Source: Omnitrophica WOR_2 bacterium RIFOXYA2_FULL_38_17 (GTDB lineage Bacteria; Omnitrophota; Gorgyraeia; Zapsychrales; Zapsychraceae). Taken from it: a stretch of DNA of 56,189 nucleotides. The number at the start of each line of letters is the position of its first letter. Within the stretch, counting starts at the first letter, position 1. The position numbers and the translations under genes were made by a program. The stretch covers positions 1 through 56,189 of the forward strand of contig MHHG01000032.1 of NCBI GenBank assembly GCA_001805965.1, in the 5' to 3' direction. A model generated the notes under the pieces. That model was not told where the DNA came from. It saw only the letters and a list, made by a program, of their open reading frames with translations, and ran no database searches. Of this stretch, positions 8,515 through 16,877 are shown piece by piece.

Positions 8515-8672
8515 CAGCAACCCGGCTATCCTGACTTTATGCCAGGACCCGTAGCTTTGCCTGTTCATTAATTAAAATGAACAGCTACTTACCTTTTAGG
8601 TTAGCAGGTCCCCACCTTACAGTCTGTGCTATTTTCTTAGCACATCAGCTCAAAGAGCTGGGGTTTGCCTTT
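8515..8672 (-). ncRNA. GEMM-type (cyclic di-GMP-I or cGAMP) riboswitch aptamer with extra hairpins
   Basis: Read on the minus strand, the conserved GEMM blocks appear in order: GGCAAACCCC (8669-8660), GGTGGGGAC (8616-8608), GCAAAGCTACGGGTCC (8560-8545), then a stem TCCTG/CAGGA and ATAGCCGGGTTGC (8529-8517). The terminal GCAA/TTGC pairing closes the P1-like helix. Two departures from a standard aptamer are visible. The hairpin after GGCAAACC is expanded and holds two stems (AGCTC/GAGCT and TGTGCTA/TAGCACA). A 47-base insertion between GGGGAC and GCAAAGC folds into two more stems (CTGCT..ACC/GGT..AGTAG and CTGTTCATT/AATGAACAG). The aptamer is followed by a perfect terminator and the TPR/AsmA genes, a typical OFF or ON switch layout. 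Ligand choice between c-di-GMP and cGAMP cannot be settled here. Confidence 0.75.
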
Positions 8673-8691
8673 TTTGCCATACTTTCTTTTT

Positions 8692-8720
8692 CTAATACAA
8701 GTATACAATAATAAGAACAA
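8692..8720 (-). promoter_or_regulatory. Possible promoter upstream of the GEMM riboswitch
   Basis: On the minus strand TTGTTC (8720-8715) and TATTAG (8697-8692) are 17 bp apart. Transcription would begin about 10-15 bases before the aptamer. The match to consensus is only moderate, and an overlapping TATACT at 8705-8700 is an alternative -10 box. Confidence 0.35.
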
Positions 8721-8798
8721 TAAAACCCAAATTAATACCTGGAATAATCTTTTAATCCCAACATCAATTTAGGCAATACATTTTTAACATGAAAAAAG

Positions 8799-9212
8799 CT
8801 ATTTTTTTCTGAATTTTATCAAATTATTGATCTGCTGGACTAATTCATCGGCAGGATGATCTCCAAATCTTACGCTCAATCTTTTAGTAACGCCTTTATC
8901 GACAATATCCTTAAGTTCATTTGTAATTCTCTCAAAAGACCCTACCAGCTCACTTGCAACCATAAAAGCCCATATTGTCACTATCACAAAGAAAAACCAC
9001 ATTACCATCAATATGAGAATTGTTACATGGTTAATAAAGTCATACGATTGTGCAGAAGGAAATACCGCATTAAACAATTGAGGCCTATAATGAATAATTA
9101 TAGCAGTCCCAATTATATTCATAATAAGTAAAGATATAAATGGTACCGCAATAATTCGCCTTTGATATTTATTTGTTCTTAAAGGATTTTGCCTCACTGA
9201 ACTTTGCGCCAT
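8799..9212 (-). CDS. Two-helix membrane protein ending in a HAMP-like domain
   Basis: A 137-residue protein with two transmembrane helices (about residues 20-42 and 62-85) and a short extracytoplasmic loop between them. The C-terminal 50 residues look like a HAMP linker: ELVGSFERITNELKDIVDKG, then a conserved-type Glu-Leu pair in HPADELVQQINNLI. HAMP domains normally pass a signal from a sensor region to a kinase, cyclase or chemotaxis domain, but this protein stops right after HAMP. An AAGGAGGAG ribosome-binding site precedes the ATG. A TATAAT at 9260-9255 upstream is a plausible -10 box. It lies between the riboswitch promoter and a divergent pilin gene. It may work with an output protein encoded elsewhere. 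Confidence 0.65.
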   Translation of the reverse strand: MAQSSVRQNPLRTNKYQRRIIAVPFISLLIMNIIGTAIIIHYRPQLFNAVFPSAQSYDFINHVTILILMVMWFFFVIVTIWAFMVASELVGSFERITNELKDIVDKGVTKRLSVRFGDHPADELVQQINNLIKFRKK

Positions 9213-9358
9213 ATCTCCTCCTTGGAATAAGATTCTTTTGGATAGATTTATTTTATTATACGATTTTAATAGGTTTCATAAAAGACAATTATCACTATTT
9301 TAAGGAACTAAAACAATACAAGCTGTGTCTATAAATCATTTTTTTTATAAAGCATCAA

Positions 9359-9387
9359 TTGTTGAATAAGATTTTTAGTGATATAAT
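9359..9387 (+). promoter_or_regulatory. Promoter of the pilin-like gene at 9429
   Basis: TTGTTG (9359-9364) and TATAAT (9382-9387) are separated by 17 bp and lie 42 bp upstream of the start codon. Confidence 0.7.
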
Positions 9388-9428
9388 TAAAAATAATTTG
9401 GCAACAGATTTTACAAGAAGGAAATATC

Positions 9429-9839
9429 ATGAAGAATAATACAGGCTTTACTTTAGTTGAAATAATGATCTGCGTCGCTATCATTGGAATACTAGCCGCT
9501 ATATTTGTACCAAACATACAAAGAGCTAAGATGACAGCTAATGAAGCGGCAGCACAGAAGAACTTAAAAACTTTCGGCCTTGCTCTTGAGCAGTATTCAA
9601 TGATCAACTATGATTATCCTAATGACCTCAATTTACTGGTAACAGCAAGCCCTCCCTACCTTTCAGAGAATATATTCGACGGCAATCCAAGAGAAGGCTA
9701 CATATACTCAATCGCCGGTGGCGCCCCTTCAGGTGGGACATATTTTCTAACAGCAAGCCCTGCATCATGCGGTGCTTCCGGACGAAAAGTTTACTATATG
9801 AACACAGGCGCACAACCTTCTGAAGCAGATTGTTCATAG
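9429..9839 (+). CDS. Type IV pilin / type II secretion pseudopilin-like protein
   Basis: A 136-residue prepilin. The short leader MKNNTG is followed by the prepilin-peptidase site G/FTLVEIMICVAIIGILAA, with the conserved Glu at position +5 of the mature protein and a 20-residue hydrophobic helix. The globular part contains NLKTFGLALEQYSMINYDYPNDL, common in PilE/GspG-type major pseudopilins, and a C-terminal Cys pair (SCGASG and EADCS) that could form the disulfide-bounded D-region loop. It is a single gene with its own promoter and an AAGGAAATATC ribosome-binding site, without other secretion genes next to it. The pilus machine must be encoded elsewhere. Confidence 0.85.
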   Translation: MKNNTGFTLVEIMICVAIIGILAAIFVPNIQRAKMTANEAAAQKNLKTFGLALEQYSMINYDYPNDLNLLVTASPPYLSENIFDGNPREGYIYSIAGGAPSGGTYFLTASPASCGASGRKVYYMNTGAQPSEADCS

Positions 9840-9953
9840 AAATCCATATTGATTAAAGAACATTTGATTTTGATCGGTAAGTTATAGGCAGGCAGTTGAC
9901 GATTAATTCATTTGACTGTCAATTATGATCTTTTTGAAGAAAGGCATTATTAA

Positions 9954-10484
9954 CTACAATATCCCCTTTTTAGTTAGCGATGTCATAAGCCTTGAAATTG
10001 ATTTTATTTCAGCATCTACCAGATCTAGGTCATGATCTAAAATAATATGAAGGTGGTCCTTCATAGTGCTAACTTTGTCTTTAACATGCAGCAACTCGTT
10101 TCTTATTCTCCTTAAAAAAATAACTCTTCCCCTTAACTGCCTTCTTGCAATATCCTTCTCAACATAATGTAAAAAATAAAGGGAGAGATCTATATTGAAA
10201 TATGGCCGCTCAATAGACAAAAAGCTTTCAGTTATCAAATGATCAAATATCTTGTCTCCTTTTGGAGTTAAAGAATAGACATACTTTTCAGGAAACTTCC
10301 CTTCTCTGCCAATATCTTTCTTAATAAGGCCCAACTTCTCCATTTTTTTCAATGGATAATAAATGGATTTTATCTTAAGGCCAACAAATGGGAACATATC
10401 CTCCTCTATTTGACGTTTTATTTCATATCCATGCTTTGGCCCGTCTTTCAACAGCCCTAAAAATAACAATTCATGTTCTATCAT
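9954..10484 (-). CDS. PadR-family transcriptional regulator
   Basis: A 176-residue protein. The N-terminal winged helix (residues about 1-85) has the PadR signature: ELLFLGLLKDGPKHGYEIKR, then KSIYYPLKKMEKLGLIKKDI and YSLTPKGDKIF. The C-terminal half is helical, as in PadR subfamily proteins that dimerise through a long coiled helix. It follows pyruvate kinase by 56 bp and is the last gene of the minus-strand run that begins at glgB. GGGATATT before the ATG may be the ribosome-binding site. The target genes are not evident from the sequence. Confidence 0.85.
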   Translation of the reverse strand: MIEHELLFLGLLKDGPKHGYEIKRQIEEDMFPFVGLKIKSIYYPLKKMEKLGLIKKDIGREGKFPEKYVYSLTPKGDKIFDHLITESFLSIERPYFNIDLSLYFLHYVEKDIARRQLRGRVIFLRRIRNELLHVKDKVSTMKDHLHIILDHDLDLVDAEIKSISRLMTSLTKKGIL

Positions 10485-10540
10485 AATATCCCTATATCTT
10501 CATGTGCGCTAAATTTTTAACTTATCGGTACTTCATAAAA

Positions 10541-11560
10541 TCATATCTGGATTTCTTCATACTTTTCAGTATACTCAATGACCTGTCGCATCATACTGAC
10601 CGCACCTTCAGGATATTTCCCAACAGCAGTTTCCCCTGAAAGCATAACATAGTCAGTCTGATCCAGAACAGCATTAGCAACATCTGACACTTCTGCCCTG
10701 GTTGGCCTATTATGTTCAGTCATGCTTTCCAGCATTTGTGTTGCTGTAATAGCAATCTTCTTTTTTCTAATTGTCCTTAAAATTAAATACTTCTGCACTA
10801 TTGGAATTTTGTATACTGGCAAAGTCACCCCGAGATCTCCTCTTGCAACAATGATCCCATCACAAGCATCAAGGATTTCATCTACGTTTAAAACTCCTTC
10901 TTCATTTTCAATTTTAGCAATAATCTTACAATCTGGAAGTTTTGGCCTTACGAGTTTGCATATATTCAGAATATCGTTTTTATTCCGAACAAAAGATTGT
11001 GCAATAAAATCCACTTTGTTCTTAATGCCAAACTTAATATCATGCTTGTCCTTATCCGTCAGAATATCAGACCTGAGTTTTAAATCAGGGATATTTATAC
11101 CTTTTCGCTCTTTTAGGATTCCCCCTTGCACAACTTCTAGTTTTAGCTTGCCATCTTTTCGCCCCACAACTTTTAAATGAATAGTTCCATCATCAATAAA
11201 AACATCATAACCTTTTTTGATTTTATTAATATTCTCATCACAATCAAAAGGAATATGGCTTATTTCATCAACTTCATCCTTAGACATAAAAAATATCATG
11301 CCTTTCTGAAGGTTTTTAGGCTCGCTAAATTTTCCAGCCCTTATTCGATATCCTTCAAGGTCCTGAAGTATTTTCACATTTGTTTTATACTTGTGATTAA
11401 CCTTTCTTATAAGATTCAATGTTTTTTGATGCTCAGAATGAGTTCCATGAGAAAAATTAAGTCTAGATGCATTCATTCCTTTTGAAGCCATATTATACAA
11501 CACTTTTTCACTTGAGCTAGCTGGTCCTAACGTTGCCAATATTCTTGTATCTCTTTTCAT
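10541..11560 (-). CDS. pyk: Pyruvate kinase, short form lacking the C-terminal domain
   Basis: A 339-residue enzyme that converts phosphoenolpyruvate and ADP to pyruvate and ATP. Visible are the N-terminal TRILATLGPASSSEKVL and SRLNFSHGTHSEH, the inserted B domain (about residues 72-165), the active-site stretch AKIENEEGVLNVDEILDACD with IVARGDLGV, and ITATQMLESM. Typical bacterial enzymes have about 470 residues. This one ends in EYTEKYEEIQI, just after the barrel, and has no C-terminal allosteric domain. The next gene starts only 56 bp downstream, so no separated fragment is present. All catalytic segments I can check are intact, so it is probably active but not regulated in the usual way. 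AGAGG precedes the ATG. Confidence 0.92.
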   Translation of the reverse strand: MKRDTRILATLGPASSSEKVLYNMASKGMNASRLNFSHGTHSEHQKTLNLIRKVNHKYKTNVKILQDLEGYRIRAGKFSEPKNLQKGMIFFMSKDEVDEISHIPFDCDENINKIKKGYDVFIDDGTIHLKVVGRKDGKLKLEVVQGGILKERKGINIPDLKLRSDILTDKDKHDIKFGIKNKVDFIAQSFVRNKNDILNICKLVRPKLPDCKIIAKIENEEGVLNVDEILDACDGIIVARGDLGVTLPVYKIPIVQKYLILRTIRKKKIAITATQMLESMTEHNRPTRAEVSDVANAVLDQTDYVMLSGETAVGKYPEGAVSMMRQVIEYTEKYEEIQI

Positions 11561-11574
11561 ATATTAACCTCTTC

Positions 11575-12021
11575 TTATTCGATTTCAGGAAACCTAAGGT
11601 CTAACTCTTTAAAAACAGCTTTTGCAACTTTACGTTTAGCGCTGCTACTTCGTGAAGATATTTCAATCTCTACTGATTTAAGGCTTCGTCTTGCGAAAAA
11701 TATTCCAACTTCTGTCGTATCAACATTGCCAGGGATACCCATAACCACAATATGATCCTTATCTATTTTTTTAGAAAACACCTCAAAATATTTCTTTTCG
11801 CTAAGAGGCTCAGGTTCTTCATTTTTAGCTAAGCTTAAAACCGCATAAAAACACTCTTGGTAACTGCAAGCGTATGATTTTTTTATTGCTTCTGCCCGAC
11901 CTTCTTCAAGCGCCTTTGTAGAATTACCCAGGACAACTTTAGCAGTTTCGGTCACATTTGCACATCCAGAAACTACAACCAGCAATATGATAAATAATAG
12001 TCTTTGCATAATATCTTTCAT
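11575..12021 (-). CDS. Small outer-membrane-type lipoprotein
   Basis: A 148-residue protein with a signal peptide and lipobox (LLVVVSGC, Cys19 as the acylation site). The mature part is soluble: a helical start, then a mixed region with SYACSYQECFYAVLSLAK and a C-terminal basic helix. No enzyme motif is seen and I do not recognise a family. The gene starts 44 bp after the CBS gene and ends 14 bp before pyruvate kinase. An internal ATG four codons in (12009) also gives a good signal peptide. Confidence 0.7.
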   Translation of the reverse strand: MKDIMQRLLFIILLVVVSGCANVTETAKVVLGNSTKALEEGRAEAIKKSYACSYQECFYAVLSLAKNEEPEPLSEKKYFEVFSKKIDKDHIVVMGIPGNVDTTEVGIFFARRSLKSVEIEISSRSSSAKRKVAKAVFKELDLRFPEIE

Positions 12022-12064
12022 GATTTAGTTTTTAGTTATGGTATTTTATATATTAACTTGAACA

Positions 12065-12529
12065 CTACGCATATAAGAAAGCTGCATTGAGAATATCATG
12101 CCTTCCAACAATTCCAACAAGCACACCATCTTTAACAACAGGAAAAGTATGCATATTCTTTTTAGCAGCAATACTAACAACCTCGCTCACAGGCACATTA
12201 GGAGAAATTGAAAACACACTGTTGGACATTATCTCGGAAACAGCTCTTTCTTTGTACTCTATGATCTTATCGTGAAACTGGATTTTCTTTCCTTCCGACT
12301 TTCCTTTTTCAACTTCTTCACTGATCTTATCCAGAAGAATAAAAAGATCTGTCAGCGTAACAATACCTGCGATAGAGCCATCATCGTTAACAACAGGATA
12401 ACCACTAACCCTTTCTCTCAGCATAAGATGTGCTACCTGACTAATTAACATGCTTTTATTAACAACTTCGACGCATTCAGTCATTATATCTGCAACTAAC
12501 ACTTCAGAAAACTCCCTTTCTTCTGACAT
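12065..12529 (-). CDS. CBS-domain pair protein
   Basis: A 154-residue protein made of two CBS motifs. The first covers about residues 9-68 (VADIMTECVEVVNKSMLISQ and GYPVVNDDGSIAGIVTLTDL). The second covers about 95-152 (VSEIMSNSVFSISPNVPVSE and TFPVVKDGVLVGIVGRHDIL). CBS pairs bind adenine nucleotides or related ligands and regulate other proteins. There is no fused output domain, so it probably acts on a partner. AAAGGATG precedes the ATG. The neighbours (coiled-coil membrane protein, lipoprotein) do not reveal the partner. Confidence 0.88.
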   Translation of the reverse strand: MSEEREFSEVLVADIMTECVEVVNKSMLISQVAHLMLRERVSGYPVVNDDGSIAGIVTLTDLFILLDKISEEVEKGKSEGKKIQFHDKIIEYKERAVSEIMSNSVFSISPNVPVSEVVSIAAKKNMHTFPVVKDGVLVGIVGRHDILNAAFLYA

Positions 12530-12575
12530 GGCAACATCCTTTCAATAAACAGACTAAATAAAATTTCGAAAGCCC

Positions 12576-13742
12576 TTAATTAAAAACGCCTTCAACCTCA
12601 GAAGTTTTCTCGGCATTGTCAATCCTTCTTTTAAAATCTTCACACATCTTCTCAAAGCCAACAGCTTTAGCCCTATTCTTCGTTAATTCATATTGTAAAA
12701 CTTTTTCCTTAGTAAGCAGGTAAGAGTTGTATTCTTTTAGTTTATTAAAATTAAGCTCTAATTCAAGAATATTTCTAAACAATTCTTCTTTCCCTTTATC
12801 TAGTTTCTCCATTTTAAAATTAGCTTCTTTGCTTTTCTGGGAATATTCATCTTTAACCGCTTTTAAATTCATCTCTAAGGAATTTAAAGCTTCTCTTAAC
12901 TGTGTGTTCTCACCCTTGACTATTACCAGATTATTCAATTCGTCCATTAACTGCTTTCGCTTTGCTTCAAATTCCTTTTTTTCATTCTCTAACTGATCTA
13001 TCCTGCTTTTTACAGAAGCCTTATATTCATCTAAAGACATATTATAATGTGATATCTGACCCTCCAAAGAACTTATCTTTTCAGCATAATCGGCAATCAT
13101 GAGATTCGCTTCGTCATTCTTCTTTTGCAACTCATCAGCTTTGATACTTAAATCATTATATTTCTCGACACTTAATTCCAGTTCATTTATTTTTTCTTTT
13201 TGTTTATCTATTAAGGAACTTGCTGCAATGCTATCTTTCGTAAGGCTATCAATTGATTCTTGAGCTCTTTCAGCCTTCTTTTTGCTCTCTTGAAGCATTT
13301 CTTTTTCTTCATTTGAAAGCGTAGTTGTATCCTTGCTTGAGAGCTCTCTTTCTATTGCATCTTCAAGCTTTTTATTCTTATTGCTAAGGTCATCGATCTT
13401 CATATTCAAACCAATAATAGTTGATTTATAGATCTCAATATCCTCAACATATTTCTCAATTATTGCAATACTTGGATCAGAATGTTTCCCTATGCTCAAA
13501 TCCTCTTTTTCATGACTATCATCCATCAAACTTTCAGTTATTTTAACGTCATCTCTCTTTAAACTTGATGTATCTTGTTCACCTTGCAGGTAGTTCTTTT
13601 TAATCTCGATTAATTCATCAATATCTGAAATTGCCACAATTTGCGGGTCATTTTTAGATCCAGATCTGAAGCCTTTAATAACAAAATATGAGCCTGCAGA
13701 AAACAGAAGAACAGTTAAAGCTATAATTGAATAAACTAGCAT
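12576..13742 (-). CDS. Membrane-anchored coiled-coil protein
   Basis: About 388 residues. A single N-terminal transmembrane helix (residues 1-22, MLVYSIIALTVLLFSAGSYF) is followed by a linker and about 280 residues of almost continuous heptad-type coiled coil rich in Glu, Lys, Leu and Ser. I place the start at 13742 because GGGAGGGG lies six bases upstream; an in-frame ATG at 13772 lacks such a site and would put extra polar residues before the helix. No catalytic motif is visible. It could be a cell-envelope scaffold or spacer. It follows hldD by 31 bp and precedes the CBS gene by 46 bp. Confidence 0.7.
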   Translation of the reverse strand: MLVYSIIALTVLLFSAGSYFVIKGFRSGSKNDPQIVAISDIDELIEIKKNYLQGEQDTSSLKRDDVKITESLMDDSHEKEDLSIGKHSDPSIAIIEKYVEDIEIYKSTIIGLNMKIDDLSNKNKKLEDAIERELSSKDTTTLSNEEKEMLQESKKKAERAQESIDSLTKDSIAASSLIDKQKEKINELELSVEKYNDLSIKADELQKKNDEANLMIADYAEKISSLEGQISHYNMSLDEYKASVKSRIDQLENEKKEFEAKRKQLMDELNNLVIVKGENTQLREALNSLEMNLKAVKDEYSQKSKEANFKMEKLDKGKEELFRNILELELNFNKLKEYNSYLLTKEKVLQYELTKNRAKAVGFEKMCEDFKRRIDNAEKTSEVEGVFN

Positions 13743-13773
13743 ACTTGTCCCCTCCCAAAATGAAGTTAACACA

Positions 13774-14763
13774 TCATAAATATAAATCGTTTTTTAAATA
13801 TTCAACATAATCCTTAATTGCATCTTCTAAACTCATAAACATATCCGAATAGCCTACGCTTCTCAAATGGCCCATATCCGCTTGTGTAAAATACTGATAT
13901 CTTTCCCTCAGGCTTTCTGGCATTTCCACATAATTAATGTTAGCACTCTTTCCTGCCGCAACAAACAATGCTTTAGCTAAATCATTCCAAGCCCTAGCTT
14001 CACCAGTTCCAACATTAAAAATACCTCCAATATCCATGTTTTGGAGAAAAAACATAACAACTCTTACGGCATCTTTCACATAAATAAAATCTCTTTTCTG
14101 CTCCCCATCTTTATACTTATCATTGTACGATTTAAAAAGGTCTATCTTTCCCTCTTCAGCAACTTTCTTGTATGCTTTTGAGACGACACTTCTCATATCG
14201 CCTTTATGATATTCATTTGGGCCAAACACATTAAAAAACTTTAAACCAACAACATCATCAAGAACACTGTTGTCTAAAACCCATTCATCAAATTTTTGCT
14301 TTGATCGCCCATAAAGATTCAACGGTTTGCATTTTCTTATAGTTTCAACATCATCCTTATAGCCTAACGCTCCATCACCATATGTTGCGGCAGAGCTTGC
14401 ATAAATAAAACGTATTTTATTTTTAAGCGCCCACTTAGCCAGTTTAGCTGTATATTCAAAATTATTCTCCCTGTAATACTTTTCATCCAGTCCAGTTGTA
14501 GAACTGCACGCTCCCATATGAATCACAGCTTCGATATCATATCCTATTTTGTTAGCTACAACAAGATCAATAAATTCGTTCTTATCAAAATACTTAACAA
14601 ACTTTTTATCAGCAATATTCTTGCTTTTTACATCAGAACTATCGATAGGCATCAGCCCGTCGTGAAGATGATCAACAATTACAATATCATCTCGGCCGAT
14701 CTCATTTAGTTTTGAAACAATACAGCTTCCAATAAAACCACCTGCACCCGTCACGATAATCAT
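13774..14763 (-). CDS. hldD: ADP-glyceromanno-heptose 6-epimerase
   Basis: A 329-residue NAD(P)-dependent epimerase of the extended SDR family. It begins with the Rossmann motif MIIVTGAGGFIGSCIVSKLN, and carries the active-site YxxxK as LYGRSKQKFD and the substrate-binding FNVFGPNEYHKGDMRSV that marks HldD. The protein converts ADP-D-glycero-D-manno-heptose to the L-glycero form used in the lipopolysaccharide inner core. This is good evidence for a heptose-containing outer membrane. No other heptose-pathway gene is adjacent. Length is close to that of the E. coli enzyme (310 residues). Confidence 0.92.
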   Translation of the reverse strand: MIIVTGAGGFIGSCIVSKLNEIGRDDIVIVDHLHDGLMPIDSSDVKSKNIADKKFVKYFDKNEFIDLVVANKIGYDIEAVIHMGACSSTTGLDEKYYRENNFEYTAKLAKWALKNKIRFIYASSAATYGDGALGYKDDVETIRKCKPLNLYGRSKQKFDEWVLDNSVLDDVVGLKFFNVFGPNEYHKGDMRSVVSKAYKKVAEEGKIDLFKSYNDKYKDGEQKRDFIYVKDAVRVVMFFLQNMDIGGIFNVGTGEARAWNDLAKALFVAAGKSANINYVEMPESLRERYQYFTQADMGHLRSVGYSDMFMSLEDAIKDYVEYLKNDLYL

Positions 14764-14793
14764 TTAATTTTCTTTCCACTAAAAACGGCCTGA

Positions 14794-15348
14794 TTATTTG
14801 TCATCCGATAAAATAAATTGACCAATATTCCGACCTATTGTTAATCCTAAGGAATTATGATCATCTTCCTTTTTTGAAGTTGTTCTGCTGTCTTGAAAAA
14901 CGCATACTGTATTCTGACTCTTTAAATCAATCATTTTCCCTTCAATACGCAAGCTTATCTTTTTTTTAAAAGGACCCCATTTCTTCCATTTTGGAACCGT
15001 TCCAAATTCGGTAATAAACCCTTTAATTATAATATCAGCTTCATCAGCATTATGAGCTAAAAGAATTTTAAAATTAGAGTCCCCATCAATTAAGGATTCT
15101 GAAATCCCTTTGACTATCCTTAGAGCAGCTTTATCAATTTGATCATTAAGCTCAACATTTTCTCCAGCCTTAAAAGGGATTATCAGTAAATTGCCGCCTT
15201 TTTTTATTCGCTCAGCGTCAACAATGATCCCAGTCTTAACAAATTTTGTCGATTCATGTAAGCTGTTCTTCTTTGTCCCCAAGATAGTACAACCAGAAGC
15301 AGTAACAGCGAAGATAAGCAAAAATATTTTGCAAAATTTTTTCCTCAT
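14794..15348 (-). CDS. Lipoprotein, possibly DUF4410-like
   Basis: A 184-residue protein with a lipobox (LIFAVTASGC, Cys20). The mature region has a GNLLIIPFKAGENVELND strand followed by a helix KAALRIVKGISESL and later ADIIIKGFITEFG and GRNIGQFIL. This order (strand with IPF, helix, III-x-G strand) is typical of DUF4410/GNA1162-like lipoproteins that combine with TolB-N-like folds. The assignment is tentative. It starts six bases after malQ and ends 30 bp before hldD, so it is co-transcribed with both. Confidence 0.6.
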   Translation of the reverse strand: MRKKFCKIFLLIFAVTASGCTILGTKKNSLHESTKFVKTGIIVDAERIKKGGNLLIIPFKAGENVELNDQIDKAALRIVKGISESLIDGDSNFKILLAHNADEADIIIKGFITEFGTVPKWKKWGPFKKKISLRIEGKMIDLKSQNTVCVFQDSRTTSKKEDDHNSLGLTIGRNIGQFILSDDK

Positions 15349-15354
15349 GAAAAA

Positions 15355-16860
15355 CTATTTCCTGCCGGTTCTTTTTGTTATTTCAGCTAATTTTTTTGTG
15401 ATAGATGTGTTCATTCTCTCATATGAGAATCTCCACTTCCAATTGCCACTTGCTGTTCCAGGAATATTCATCCTTGCTGTTGCATCTAACCCAAGAACAT
15501 CTTGAAGCGGGGTAATTGCAATTTTCGCTTTTGATCCTAAAGCTAATTCAATCAACTCCCAATTGGCTTCATTAAGATTAACTTCCTTGTTAACATAATT
15601 TCTTAAATTATTGATCTCATGCTCTGAGGCTTCGCCTTCAATCCATCCTACAACAGTATTATTGTCATGAGTCCCTGTGTATACAATACAATTTTCTTTG
15701 AAATTATGCGGCAAATAAGGATGTGTGTTCAAGTCGCCATTAAACGCAAAAAGCAGCACTTTCATGCCAGGCAATCCAAAATGCTCCATTACTTCCTCAA
15801 CATCAGGAGTTATAATGCCTAAGTCCTCTGCAATTATAGGTAACTTGCCAAAATGATCTATTAAAGCATTTAAAAATTCATGACATGGAACTTTTCTCCA
15901 TTCTCCCTTTATTGCTGTTTCTTCTTCAGAAGGTATTTCCCAATAAGCAACTAATCCTCTAAAATGATCAATTCTCACAATATCAAAGATCTCAAAATTT
16001 TGATTTAATCTTTCGATCCACCATGCAAAACCTTCTTTTTTCAGAACATCCCAATCATAAACAGGATTACCCCATCTTTGACCTGTCACACTAAAATAAT
16101 CTGGTGGAACTCCAGCAACAAAAACAGGGTTTCTGTTCTCATCCAGCTTGTATTTATTTGGGCTCATCCAAACATCGACGCTGTCAAAACTAACATAGAT
16201 AGGGATATCTCCAATCAGTTTAACTCCTTTTTTATGACAGTATTCTTTCAGGTCTTGCCACTGTTCCATGAACAGATATTGCAAAAACTTAACTTTCTCG
16301 ATTGCAGCTTTGTTATTCTTTACAAATCTTTCAAGCTCTTTTGGTTCCCTGTCCCTTAACTTCTTTGGCCAGCTTGTCCACAACCCTTCTGCATATTGCT
16401 CTTTTAAGACAAAAAACACTGCAAAATCATCAAGCCATGATGCATTTTTTTTGATATATTTTTCAAACTCAGCTTTATGTTCCTTGGCTTTTACAAAATT
16501 TTTGTATGCTATATTAAACATCCTTAGCTTGTACTCTTTAACCAAATCATAATCTACTTTATCTTTTGGAAAAACAGGTGTTGGTTTTAGGTCCTTTTCG
16601 TTTAGAAGTCCGTCCTTAACCATCAGCTCAGGACTTATCAAAAATGGATTCGTGGCAAATGCAGAAAAACTGCTATATGGAGAATTACCAAAAATCGGCT
16701 CAGTAGGATTTAAAGGTAAAATCTGCCAATAACTTTGTTTTGAGTCATAAAGAAAATCAACAAATTTGTAGGCATTTGGACCAAGGTCCCCAATACCATA
16801 GGCTGAAGGCAATGAAGTTACATGTAATAAAATTCCACTTCCTCTTTTTTCATTTTTCAT
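15355..16860 (-). CDS. malQ: 4-alpha-glucanotransferase (amylomaltase)
   Basis: A 501-residue GH77 enzyme that moves alpha-1,4-glucan segments between chains. Family motifs are clear: GILLHVTSLPSAYGIGDLG at the N-terminus, YWQILPLNPT, the nucleophile region VRIDHFRGLVAYWEIP, the acid/base region IIAEDLGIITPDV and GTHDNNTVVGW. The length fits the short bacterial amylomaltase type. AAGGAAGGA is found before the ATG. It lies 17 bp after the GH57 gene and completes a glgB-GH57-malQ block for branching, trimming and rearranging storage glucan. Confidence 0.95.
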   Translation of the reverse strand: MKNEKRGSGILLHVTSLPSAYGIGDLGPNAYKFVDFLYDSKQSYWQILPLNPTEPIFGNSPYSSFSAFATNPFLISPELMVKDGLLNEKDLKPTPVFPKDKVDYDLVKEYKLRMFNIAYKNFVKAKEHKAEFEKYIKKNASWLDDFAVFFVLKEQYAEGLWTSWPKKLRDREPKELERFVKNNKAAIEKVKFLQYLFMEQWQDLKEYCHKKGVKLIGDIPIYVSFDSVDVWMSPNKYKLDENRNPVFVAGVPPDYFSVTGQRWGNPVYDWDVLKKEGFAWWIERLNQNFEIFDIVRIDHFRGLVAYWEIPSEEETAIKGEWRKVPCHEFLNALIDHFGKLPIIAEDLGIITPDVEEVMEHFGLPGMKVLLFAFNGDLNTHPYLPHNFKENCIVYTGTHDNNTVVGWIEGEASEHEINNLRNYVNKEVNLNEANWELIELALGSKAKIAITPLQDVLGLDATARMNIPGTASGNWKWRFSYERMNTSITKKLAEITKRTGRK

Positions 16861-16877
16861 TTTTTATTCCTTCCTTT

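Noticed and set aside
8449..8568. N-terminal extension of the TPR gene
   Set aside because: The extra 40 codons are the riboswitch 3-prime half and its terminator; the internal ATG at 8448 has a ribosome-binding site and a signal peptide.
8515..8672. Other riboswitch classes (c-di-AMP ydaO type, cobalamin, SAM)
   Set aside because: The order GGCAAACC, GGGGAC, GCAAAGC and AGCCGGGTTGC fits GEMM; none of the conserved blocks of the other classes appear.
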